NCBI GenBank assembly: GCA_963808615.1
Contig: CAWEGV010000012.1
Coordinates: forward strand, 1,364,001-1,428,000
Source of the DNA: Palsa-504 sp963808615
Lineage (GTDB): Bacteria > Actinomycetota > Actinomycetes > Streptosporangiales > Streptosporangiaceae
Direction of reading: 5' to 3'
Length of the DNA: 64,000 nucleotides
Shown: one piece after another, positions 16,195 to 23,865 of the stretch
How the letters are laid out: every line of letters begins with the position of its first letter
Numbering within the stretch: the stretch's first letter is position 1
The notes under the pieces: generated by a model
The model's input: only the letters and a program-made list of their open reading frames with translations
Databases searched by the model: none
Told to the model about the DNA's origin: nothing
Translations under genes and position numbers: made by a program

Positions 16195-17129
16195 CAGGCG
16201 TACCTCACCCTCGGGTCGAGCACGGCATAGGTGATGTCGGCGAGCAGGTTGCCCACGATCGTCACCAGCGTGGTCAGCACGATGATCGCGAGCATCAGCT
16301 GGATGTCGGTGTTGAGCGCCGACTGGACGAACAGGAGGCCCATGCCCGGGTAGTTGAACACGACCTCGATGAACACCGCGCCGCCGAGGATGAGCGGCAG
16401 CTGCAGGCCGAGCAGGGTCACGATCGAGATCAGCGAATTACGGAAGACATGGCCCCAGATCACCCGGCGCTCGCTGGCGCCCTTCGAGCGCGCGGTCCGC
16501 ACGTAGTCCTGGATGATGTTGTCCATCACCGAGGAGCGCATGAACCGGCTCCAGAGAGCGAACGCCACGAACGCGTAGGTGATCACCGGCAGCACCAGCG
16601 CGCCCGGCTGTGACAGGAGCGAATTGCCCGGGTTGTAGAGGTTGAAGATGTGCACCTCGACGGAGAACCAGTTGACTAGCAGGATCCCGACGAAGAACGT
16701 CGGGGCGCCGTAGCCGATGAACGAGATGCCCGTCGCCACGTGGTCTGTCACCGTGTACCGGTGGACCGCCTGGTAGATCCCGAGCGGGACGCCGATCAGC
16801 AGGCCGGCCAAGGTGCCGATTACCGCCAGCACGATCGTGCGCACCAGGGCGGGCACCATGAGGCTGGCGACCGTCGCGTTGCGCGACAGGTCATAACCGA
16901 AGTTGCCGTGCAGCATCTGCCAGATCCACTTGCCGTACTGCTCGTACAGCGGCTGGTCGAAGCCCCACTCTTTGGAAAAGCTGGCGATCTCCGCAGGGTT
17001 CGCCCGGACGCCCAGGATCGCCCGGACCTCACCGCCGGGGACGGCGTGCAGCAGCAGGAACGCGACGATGGTCACCATGACCGTGACCACGATGGTCTGC
17101 AGGACGCGCCTGATGAGATAGCCGGTCAC
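16194..17129 (-). CDS. Dipeptide ABC transporter permease (DppB type)
   Basis: A 311-residue permease beginning VTGYLIRRVLQTIVVTVMV, with DppB features: GNFGYDLSRNATV, LGIYQAVHRYTVTDHVATG and the EAA loop DYVRTARSKGASERRVIWGH. GTG 17129 is chosen because it is the family start and has a G-rich ribosome binding site upstream; the frame is open to 17228 but that part has no hydrophobic or conserved sequence. Second gene of the operon after the binding protein, with 180 bp between them that hold a strong palindrome. Confidence 0.9.
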   Translation of the reverse strand: MTGYLIRRVLQTIVVTVMVTIVAFLLLHAVPGGEVRAILGVRANPAEIASFSKEWGFDQPLYEQYGKWIWQMLHGNFGYDLSRNATVASLMVPALVRTIVLAVIGTLAGLLIGVPLGIYQAVHRYTVTDHVATGISFIGYGAPTFFVGILLVNWFSVEVHIFNLYNPGNSLLSQPGALVLPVITYAFVAFALWSRFMRSSVMDNIIQDYVRTARSKGASERRVIWGHVFRNSLISIVTLLGLQLPLILGGAVFIEVVFNYPGMGLLFVQSALNTDIQLMLAIIVLTTLVTIVGNLLADITYAVLDPRVRYA

Positions 17130-17251
17130 GCCGGGATCCCCCCTTCGCGCCGCCTGCGGGCGGATCTGGCGACGCTGCCAACAGCTCGCATCGGGCTCCT
17201 TTCTAGTGCGCGGCCTGGCCGTACTCACAACACCCCGGATTCCGGTCCGGC

Positions 17252-17275
17252 CGCCGCGCTGGCGCCAGCGCGGCG
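17252..17275. promoter_or_regulatory. 24-bp perfect palindrome between binding protein and permease genes
   Basis: CGCCGCGCTGGC followed by its exact reverse complement. In RNA it makes a very stable stem within the 180-bp gap. Such hairpins between binding-protein and permease genes usually protect the upstream mRNA or attenuate the downstream genes, so the binding protein is made in excess. No T-tract follows, so full termination is unlikely. Confidence 0.65.
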
Positions 17276-17309
17276 ACCGGTTCCGGAGCGCTTCGACCTC
17301 AGAACTGGA

Positions 17310-19193
17310 TCAGCAGTTCTTGGTGCTGCAGGTCCAGAACTCGGGGTAGAAGGTGAGCAGCGGATTCATCGTGACGTTGTGCATGTTGTTGGACACAGCG
17401 ATCACGTTCGTCTGCCACGGCATCCACAGCGACGGCACCTGCTGCGCCGTGTAGGTGGCGTAGTTCAAGAACGCCGAGATGCTGTTGCTGGTGTGCGTCG
17501 CGTTGATCAGCGAGTTCATCCTCGGGTCGCTGTAGCCACCCGAGTTGTTCGGCGCGCCGCTCTGGTACAGCGGCTCGCCGGTGGGCTCGAAGCCCGGGCC
17601 GTTGAACAGCCAGCCGCCCAGGTTCAGGAATGTCCAGGTGCAGCCGGAGCCGTGGCACGGGATGGTGTACTTCAGCAGCGTGTCGAAGGTCTCGGGAACC
17701 AGCGTCAGCTGGATGCCCGCCTGCGCGAGGCCGGACTTCAGGATCGTCACCGATGACTGCTGGAACGCGACTCCCGAGGTGTACAGCAGGCTGAACTTGG
17801 CCTGGGTGCCAACCTTGACACCGCTGCCGCACGCCGAGCTCTGGCACGTCAGCACCCCCCCGACGACCTTCCAGCCGTGCGCGGCGAGCAGCGACTGGGC
17901 CTCCGCCACGTTGTACGGGTAGGGGCCCTGGCCGCTGTTCGCGGTCATGGCCGGCGTCACCCACTGGCTGCGCGGGTACGGCGGGACCCCCGCCGGGGTC
18001 GGGTAGGCGTACCCACGGCCGCCCGCCGCGGCCATGCCCAGCTGGTCGTTCAGGTACATCAGCGCCTGGCGGAAGTACAGCTGCTCGAACACCGGGCCGT
18101 ACGTCGGGTTGTTGAAGTTGATGTAGGCAAACCCGGTGCCGAACTCGAACTCCCGGTCCAGTGCGTAGTTCTGCGATGCCAGCGGGTTCGACGGCGGCAG
18201 GAACGTGCCGTTGCTCGCCGCGGGCGCCAGGTCCCCGAGCGGAACCGAGGTCGGGAAGCTGGTGCTGTACTGGCCGGTCTTCAGGCCGGTGTACGCCGCC
18301 GCGTCGCTGGTCGCCTCCTCGAACTTCAGCGTGACCTGCGGCTTCGGTGCGCCCGAGTAGGCCGTGTTCGGTACCAGGGTGTAGTTGCCGCTGACGTCGT
18401 AGGAGGTCAGCTTGTACGGTCCGTCCACGACCTGCCACAGCGGGTTGGTCGCGTAGCTGGACGTGGCCTTGTTCTGGGCGTCCAGGAACCCCCACACCGC
18501 CTTGCACTTGGCCCAGCCGTCGGCGGCGCTGTCGGTGAGGCAGCCGCCGCTGTCCGCCTTGCCCGTGGTGGAGGTGGTGTCCCAGGTCAGCGGGAACGGG
18601 TACAGGATCGCCAGCTGGTTGTAGGTGAACCAGATGCTGGAGTAGGCCTGCTTGAGCTGGAACGTCACCTGGTCAGGGCCGGTGGCCTTGTACGACACCA
18701 GGTTGTCGGGCAGCAGGCCTGGCGTATACCCGGCGTAGCTGGCCTTGTTGGCCTCCAGCAGGTTCATGAAGAAGATCACGTCCTGGGCGTTGACGGGCTG
18801 GCCGTTCGACCACTTCCAGGACGGCTTGAGATTGATCACGACGGTCTTGCCGCCGTTGCTGTATACCGGCGCCGCGGCGGGGCCCAGGTTGTCCGTGGTG
18901 TCCACCGAGATCGAGGTGTTGCTGTTCCCGCCGAACATGTACAGCGGCCGGACCTGCAGGTACTGGAAGTTCTCGTAGTTGATGACGCTGTAGCAGTTCG
19001 TGGTCTCCATCGGGAACATGCAGTTAGCCCCGCTGCCGCTGACGTTAGTCAGCGTCGCCACCGCGCCCTTAACTGACGTCGTCGAGGTGCTTGGCGAGCT
19101 GGGGCTGGAACTGCAGGCCGCGGCCACCAGCGCAGTCACGGCCAGCGCCGCCGCCCCTCCCGCGACGCGCCGTTTGCGTCTGTGTTCAAACAT
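17310..19193 (-). CDS. Peptide ABC transporter substrate-binding lipoprotein (family 5)
   Basis: A 627-residue extracellular solute-binding protein. The N-terminus has a basic region (FEHRRKRR), a hydrophobic core and a lipobox LVAAAC, so it is tethered to the membrane outer face. The body has the SBP_bac_5 pattern, e.g. SWKWSNGQPVNAQDVIFFMN near residue 125 and VDGPYKLTSYD later. ATG 19193 has a GAAGGGG ribosome binding site; upstream codons are not conserved. It is the first gene of a minus-strand operon with two permeases and a fused ATPase. Cysteine pairs near the N- and C-terminus (CMFPMETTNC, CSTKNC) may form disulfides. Confidence 0.92.
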   Translation of the reverse strand: MFEHRRKRRVAGGAAALAVTALVAAACSSSPSSPSTSTTSVKGAVATLTNVSGSGANCMFPMETTNCYSVINYENFQYLQVRPLYMFGGNSNTSISVDTTDNLGPAAAPVYSNGGKTVVINLKPSWKWSNGQPVNAQDVIFFMNLLEANKASYAGYTPGLLPDNLVSYKATGPDQVTFQLKQAYSSIWFTYNQLAILYPFPLTWDTTSTTGKADSGGCLTDSAADGWAKCKAVWGFLDAQNKATSSYATNPLWQVVDGPYKLTSYDVSGNYTLVPNTAYSGAPKPQVTLKFEEATSDAAAYTGLKTGQYSTSFPTSVPLGDLAPAASNGTFLPPSNPLASQNYALDREFEFGTGFAYINFNNPTYGPVFEQLYFRQALMYLNDQLGMAAAGGRGYAYPTPAGVPPYPRSQWVTPAMTANSGQGPYPYNVAEAQSLLAAHGWKVVGGVLTCQSSACGSGVKVGTQAKFSLLYTSGVAFQQSSVTILKSGLAQAGIQLTLVPETFDTLLKYTIPCHGSGCTWTFLNLGGWLFNGPGFEPTGEPLYQSGAPNNSGGYSDPRMNSLINATHTSNSISAFLNYATYTAQQVPSLWMPWQTNVIAVSNNMHNVTMNPLLTFYPEFWTCSTKNC

Positions 19194-19548
19194 GTGTACC
19201 CCTTCGTGGCGGCGCAGCTGAGCTCCGTTGCTCACATCGCCGTAGACATTGCTTGCACTTCCCTGGGCCTGCCGACCGCTGGCGCGCTGGACCGCTGCTG
19301 ACTGCCAGGATCGCCCGCGACAGTTAAACCTGGACGAGTCCTGGCAGGCCCCGCTGCACCGGCTGCGCGAACCGCCAGCCCGCATGGCCCGCCGTTTCGG
19401 AATGCTGCTCGCGGATGCGCGTCAGGGCTCGCCACATCCGGACAGCATCAATTTCTTGTCCGGATCGTGTCCACTCGGTCGCCGTATTGAGACTCGGACG
19501 CCAGAAGCAGCAGGTCGAAGGGTGGCAGACCCTGTTGGCTTATTTGGG

Positions 19549-19680
19549 TCAGGCGGCGAGGTCGAGCCGCTGCAGGTGGGTGGTCCGGGTCCGGTCGAGG
19601 GGCCTGCTGGTCTACCAGGCGTCCATTCGGATCAGGTTGACGGCGTGGACCTGGCCGAGCAGGAACGCAGCGGGTTCCAG
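19549..19680 (-). pseudogene. 3' remnant of a transposase-like or unknown gene
   Basis: The minus strand reads LEPAAFLLGQVHAVNLIRM, DAW, a TAG stop, then TSRPLDRTRTTHLQRLDLAA and a TGA stop. The text is coherent across the internal stop (Trp codon to TAG), so this is the decayed 3' end of a real gene. The style fits the tail of a DDE transposase, but I cannot name the family. The stretch 19194-19548 upstream of the binding-protein gene shows only its promoter region. Confidence 0.4.
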
Positions 19681-20020
19681 CTGAAGGCCTACACCGAGGG
19701 CGAACACGTGCTGCGCTTCGAGGCCACCGTGCACAACACCAAAGAGCTGCGCTGCCGCCGCAGCCTGGACAACTTCGCCCAGATCATCACCTTGCTCGCC
19801 GGGATGGCGGACCGGTTCGCCACCACGCTAGATTGCGCCGACATCGGCTTCCTGCCCGACGGGGTGCTGGATGAACTGCCGCTGCCCGCTCGGACCGGGA
19901 CCGGCACGATCGCCGGGGTCGACCTGAACAAGCCGCGGATCCGGGCCGCCCTGTCCGCGGCGCTCGCCCTGGCCCCGGCACCTGGCGGGTTCACCGTCGC
20001 CGAGCACGCCGCCCGGACCT
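19681..20020 (+). pseudogene. 3' part of an unidentified conserved actinobacterial gene
   Basis: A plus-strand frame reads YTEGEHVLRFEATVHNTKEL, RCRRSLDNFAQIITLLAGM, FATTLDCADIGFLPDGVLDE and VDLNKPRIRAALSAALALA. It looks like a conserved protein and has no plausible start: coding sense begins abruptly at 19681, where a remnant on the opposite strand ends, and stops abruptly near 20020, where a recombinase fragment begins. The family was not recognised with certainty. The block is a leftover between two recombination junctions. Confidence 0.45.
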
Positions 20021-20497
20021 GGTGGGCACGGCCTGCTCGGTCAGCCAGGCCACGATGCCGCGCAGCGAGTCGCCCGCGTGGAACCGGGTGAACATCTGCC
20101 GCACCACCGCAGCCTCGTGCTCGGCCACCACGCCGGCCACGGTGTACCCGGTGAGCCGCACCCCGGCCGGAGGCTGACCGTTTTCTGCCCGGCGGAACGC
20201 GGCGAGCTGCTGCCGCTCGGCCTTGACCTCGCTTTCCATCGTGTCGGACTCCCCGAGCAGCCCGGCCATGCCCCGGCCGTAGGCGGTGCTCATGTCCAGC
20301 GACGGCCCCTTGGTGGCGATGAGGGACACCCCGGCTTGGCGGAGGACCTCGATCCCCTCGGCCCGGTCCCGCCGGTTCCGCCAGAAACGGGAGGTCTGGA
20401 ACACCAGGATCACGCCGATCTCCCCGCGGGCCGCGGCGACCATCACGGGATTGTGGTGCAGCACAAGCCCCGGGACCCGGGGAACCCGGGACTCCAC
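20020..20497 (-). pseudogene. Serine recombinase fragment
   Basis: The minus strand encodes the middle of a large serine recombinase: EIGVILVFQTSRFWRNRRDR, GVSLIATKGPSLDMSTAYGR, the helix E region with ESEVKAERQQLAAF, and the start of the recombinase domain (GYTVAGVVAEHEAAVVRQMF, GIVAWLTEQAVPTRSG). The catalytic serine and first ~50 residues are missing, and so is the zinc-ribbon C-terminus. Both ends are cut, so it cannot work. It supports past integration at this place, next to the secretion-like operon. Confidence 0.7.
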
Positions 20498-20542
20498 GAG
20501 GTGTTAAGTTCCGACCAGAGCCTGCCGGGAGGTGCAGCCACG

Positions 20543-21976
20543 ATGAGCCATAGGCAAGACGATCCGGCCCATCGGGCTGTTCTCGGGGAGTTGCCCGTCC
20601 CGCTGGTCGGCGACGGGATCCCGGTGGCGTGCGCGGATGGCACCGAACGACCCTACCTGTCACTGGACGCCGCCGCGTCGACCGCTGCGCTCGGGCCGGT
20701 GCTGGCCGCGGTGCAGGAGTTCGTTCCGTGGTATTCCAGCGTGCACCGCGGCGCAGGGCACAAATCCCAGATGGCCACCGCCGCCTACGAGGACGCGCGC
20801 GCGGCCGCTCTCGCCTTGGCCGGCCGGAGCGGACCGACCGGCGGCCCTGGCGACGATGTCGCGATCATCTGCCGCAACACCACCGAGGCCCTCAACCACC
20901 TCGCCTACCGGCTTCGGCTGGCCCGCGACGACGTCGTAGTCACCACCGTGGCCGAGCACCACGCCAACATGCTGCCCTGGTCCCGGGCCGCCACCTGCCG
21001 GTACGTCGAGTGCGGCCGGGACGGCACGTTCGGCCCCGATGACGTGGTATCCGCGCTCGACCAGCGGCCCGCGCCCCGCCTGCTCGCCATCACCGGCGCG
21101 TCCAACATCACCGGATGGATGCCCGCGCTGGACCAGATCATCATGGCCGCCCACGAGCGCGGCATCCCGGTCGTGGTAGACGCGGCCCAGCTGGCCCCGC
21201 ACCGGCCGCTGCCTGCCGACGCGGACTTCCTGGCCTGGAGCGGCCACAAGATGTACGCGCCGTTCGGCGCCGGGGTGCTGCTCGGCCCGGCTGCCGCCTT
21301 CGCGGACGGAGACCCGTTCCTGGCCGGAGGAGGAGCGGTGGACCTCGTCGACCTCGACGAGGTGATCTGGACCGACCCGCCCGAACGGGAGGAAGCCGGG
21401 TCCCCGAACGTGGTCGGTGCCGTGGCGTTGCACGCCGCGATGCAGGCGCTGGCCGGCATCGGCTGGCCCTCCCTGATCAGCCATGAGCGCCGGGCCGGGC
21501 GGTCTCTGCGGCAGGGCCTGGCCGCGATTCCCGGTATCCGCCTGCTGGGCCCAGATGCCGAGGCCGAGACGCTGCCGGTCGCCACGTTCACCGTCGAGGG
21601 CGTGCCGCACGCGCTGGTCGCCGCGCGCCTGGCCGCGGAGGAGGCGATCGGCGTACGGCATGGCTGCTTCTGCGCGCATCCCTACCTGATGCGGCTCCTC
21701 GGCCTGACCCGGGAGGAAGTGCGCCGCTTCCGGGACCAGGTACGCCGCGGCGATCGCAGCCAGATACCAGGAGCTGTCCGGGCCAGCGCCGGCCTCAACA
21801 CCACCGAGGGCGACATCGCGCGCCTGCTCGACGCGGTAGCGCGGATAGCCCGCGGCGATCCGCCGCCGATCCCGTACCACCAGGACCGTCGCACGGGCGA
21901 CTTCCATCCGTCCAGCCACGTCCCTGGCCTGACCGACGGGGCAGGCGCCCATAACGCCGCGTGCTCACCCGGCTAG
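20543..21976 (+). CDS. Class V aminotransferase / cysteine desulfurase-like PLP enzyme
   Basis: A 477-residue fold-type I PLP enzyme. The cofactor lysine is in AWSGHKMYAPFGAG; PVVVDAAQLAPHRPL supplies the Asp and Gln/His that hold the ring; GVRHGCFCAHPYLMRLLGL carries a cysteine where SufS-type desulfurases keep theirs. ATG 20543 has a GGGAGG ribosome binding site about 10 nt upstream. The frame is open far upstream but that part lies over the recombinase remnant. No suf genes are nearby, so the substrate is uncertain: a stand-alone cysteine or selenocysteine lyase-like enzyme is the best guess. Confidence 0.85.
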   Translation: MSHRQDDPAHRAVLGELPVPLVGDGIPVACADGTERPYLSLDAAASTAALGPVLAAVQEFVPWYSSVHRGAGHKSQMATAAYEDARAAALALAGRSGPTGGPGDDVAIICRNTTEALNHLAYRLRLARDDVVVTTVAEHHANMLPWSRAATCRYVECGRDGTFGPDDVVSALDQRPAPRLLAITGASNITGWMPALDQIIMAAHERGIPVVVDAAQLAPHRPLPADADFLAWSGHKMYAPFGAGVLLGPAAAFADGDPFLAGGGAVDLVDLDEVIWTDPPEREEAGSPNVVGAVALHAAMQALAGIGWPSLISHERRAGRSLRQGLAAIPGIRLLGPDAEAETLPVATFTVEGVPHALVAARLAAEEAIGVRHGCFCAHPYLMRLLGLTREEVRRFRDQVRRGDRSQIPGAVRASAGLNTTEGDIARLLDAVARIARGDPPPIPYHQDRRTGDFHPSSHVPGLTDGAGAHNAACSPG

Positions 21977-22097
21977 GCGCTCGGCCGGCGCGGGCATGCT
22001 GGCCGACGCCGGCCCAGCTGAACACGTTACGAACTTGATTGAACCCAATGCGTGTCCGGTACGTGATCGGTTGTAACTGGTCCTTCACCGAGAGTCA

Positions 22098-23207
22098 ATG
22101 ACGAAACGGACCGGACCGGCGCGAAGGGACGGGCCGTGCCTGCCTAAGCGGGCACGGAAACGTGCGGAGGTGCGATGTTTCGTGTACCCGACTCCGGTAA
22201 CGGAGGGCGTCCACGCAAGTACTCTTCGGCCATGCCGTTGCTCGGCTCGGCGGACCTCTGGCGGCGCGGTGCTCGACGGCGCGGTGCTCGACGGCGAGAT
22301 CGATCCGCCCGCGGCGGACCCGAGCGCCGGACGGATCTGGAGCGGCGCGGGCGGCCGGTGGCGGCTGTGGCCGCTGCGGCTGGCGCTATGGTCGGCGCTG
22401 CTGATCATCGCCTACCGGGGCGTGACCACCATCGTGTTCAACCAGGCCAGCGCGCCCCAGCCCGGCGCACCGGGCGGCCGCGCCACGGGGCAGTATCCCG
22501 TCATGCTCGCCGAGGCCTACGCGGCGGAGTTCGGGCAGGTCTACCTGAACGTCAGCCCTGCGATCCAGGCTCAGCGGGAGCAGGAGCTCGCGGCCTTCGT
22601 GCCGTCCAGCGTCGCAGCCGCCGACCCGGACTTCGGCTGGAACGGGGCAGGCCAGCTGCAACTGCAGTCGGAGCAGGTCGCCGGCATCGCGGTGCGGGAC
22701 GCGCACCATGCCGTGGTCACCCTGCTCGCTACGGTCAACGGCCAGCTCATGGAGCTCGGCGTGCCCGTGGCGGCCTCGGGCGGCGGCGTGGTGATCTCCG
22801 GTGAGCCCGCCTGGCTGCCAGCACCGCAGCAGATTTCGCCCGCTGCGGCCCCCAGTCGCGGGTCTGACCCGGTCGCGCAAACGGAGCTGAGCAACGAGCT
22901 GCCCGCCTTTTTCCAGGCCTACGCCAGCGGTGACAGCGGCGCGCTTGACCGGTACGCGGTCCGTGGTGTGTCTCTGACTGGACTGGGCGGCGCGGTGACG
23001 TTCGACTCGATCGCCAGCCTGCAAGTTCCGCCGGGCGGCGCCAGCCGGCAGATAACCGTGACCGTCATTTGGCAGGTTCCCGGGCCTGGTGAGTCGGGAG
23101 TCACAAAACTCGCTATGGCCTACGGCATGTCGGTCGTCGACCTTCAAAGCGGCAAATGGTATGTAAATAAAATCAGTGCGGCGATTGAGGCGGTGGGAGC
23201 CAAATGA
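22098..23207 (+). CDS. Conjugal transfer protein TcpC-like (VirB8-type) membrane protein
   Basis: About 369 residues if ATG 22098 is used. A short cytoplasmic N-terminus leads to one transmembrane helix (LWPLRLALWSALLIIAYRGV), then two tandem NTF2-like domains typical of TcpC: one around FGQVYLNVSPAIQAQREQEL and one around ELPAFFQAYASGDSGALDRY, ending VDLQSGKWYVNKISAA. TcpC is the VirB8-like scaffold of Gram-positive conjugation machines. The exact start is unclear; GTG codons near 22270 are possible and lie in a 15-bp direct repeat. First gene of the secretion-like operon. Confidence 0.75.
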   Translation: MTKRTGPARRDGPCLPKRARKRAEVRCFVYPTPVTEGVHASTLRPCRCSARRTSGGAVLDGAVLDGEIDPPAADPSAGRIWSGAGGRWRLWPLRLALWSALLIIAYRGVTTIVFNQASAPQPGAPGGRATGQYPVMLAEAYAAEFGQVYLNVSPAIQAQREQELAAFVPSSVAAADPDFGWNGAGQLQLQSEQVAGIAVRDAHHAVVTLLATVNGQLMELGVPVAASGGGVVISGEPAWLPAPQQISPAAAPSRGSDPVAQTELSNELPAFFQAYASGDSGALDRYAVRGVSLTGLGGAVTFDSIASLQVPPGGASRQITVTVIWQVPGPGESGVTKLAMAYGMSVVDLQSGKWYVNKISAAIEAVGAK

Positions 23208-23584
23208 CCTGGACAACGGCGGCTGACGCCGTCGTGCCCGGCTGTGCTCGCGCCGCTGCCGCCTGTCCTCCCGCGTCCGACATCGTCACGGGCCGCGCCG
23301 CCATCGCCGTCCCCCGGCTCGCCCGCCGCGAGCCGGTCCAGCACACCGCCTGCGGGTTCGCGGGCGTCCGGGTCGCTTCCGCTGGTCCCGGCGCCATCCC
23401 CACCGCCGCCCGCGGCCCCAGGCGTCATCCCGGCTGGCCCGAGCGAGCCCGCCCTCCGCGGCCGCGCAATCCGGTCGGCCTGCCGCGCCAGCGTGAGCCG
23501 AGGTGCGTGCGCCGGCTTCACCTGCTCGGTGCGGACCTGGCAACACCCCGATGGCCATCTGATCCCGGAAGGGAGGTCCCATGA
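23204..23584 (+). CDS. Possible coupled small protein between TcpC and the pilin-sized gene
   Basis: This 126-codon frame begins with an ATGA overlap on the TcpC stop and ends with an ATGA overlap on the next start, an arrangement expected of a translationally coupled gene. The predicted product is Arg/Pro/Ala-rich with no recognisable domain or membrane helix (starts TWTTAADAVVPGCARAAAAC). Other frames are open as well, so codon evidence is weak. Without this gene the stretch would be a 373-bp gap, unusual in such a tight operon. Confidence 0.35.
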   Translation: MTWTTAADAVVPGCARAAAACPPASDIVTGRAAIAVPRLARREPVQHTACGFAGVRVASAGPGAIPTAARGPRRHPGWPERARPPRPRNPVGLPRQREPRCVRRLHLLGADLATPRWPSDPGREVP

Positions 23585-23838
23585 CCACTCATCTCGCCGC
23601 CGCGGCGGCTCCGCTGGCCCTGAGCACGCAAGGCCTCGTGACGTACCTGCAGGGCCTGTTCGGGCCGTTGTTCCTCGGCATCGTCGGAATCGTGGCGATC
23701 TTCTTCCTGTTCACCCGCGAGATCACCAGGTTCGTGCAGTTCATCGTGCTGGCGGTGGCCATCGCGGTGGTCTTCTACACGCCCAGCATCGTGCAGACGC
23801 TGGCCACTGGCATAGCCAACGCGCTCGGAGTCCACTGA
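23581..23838 (+). CDS. Small two-helix membrane protein (TcpD/VirB2-like position)
   Basis: An 85-residue protein with two hydrophobic helices: GLFGPLFLGIVGIVAIFFLF and FIVLAVAIAVVFYTPSIVQ, joined by a short charged loop (TREITRF). Size and topology match TcpD or pilin-like (VirB2/TrbC) subunits found between TcpC and TcpE in Gram-positive conjugation clusters. Ribosome binding site GGGAGG precedes the ATG. The role as pilus-like or channel subunit is inferred from position and topology only. Confidence 0.7.
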   Translation: MTTHLAAAAAPLALSTQGLVTYLQGLFGPLFLGIVGIVAIFFLFTREITRFVQFIVLAVAIAVVFYTPSIVQTLATGIANALGVH

Positions 23839-23865
23839 TCCCGTTCTGACGACAAGGAGCGCCCA

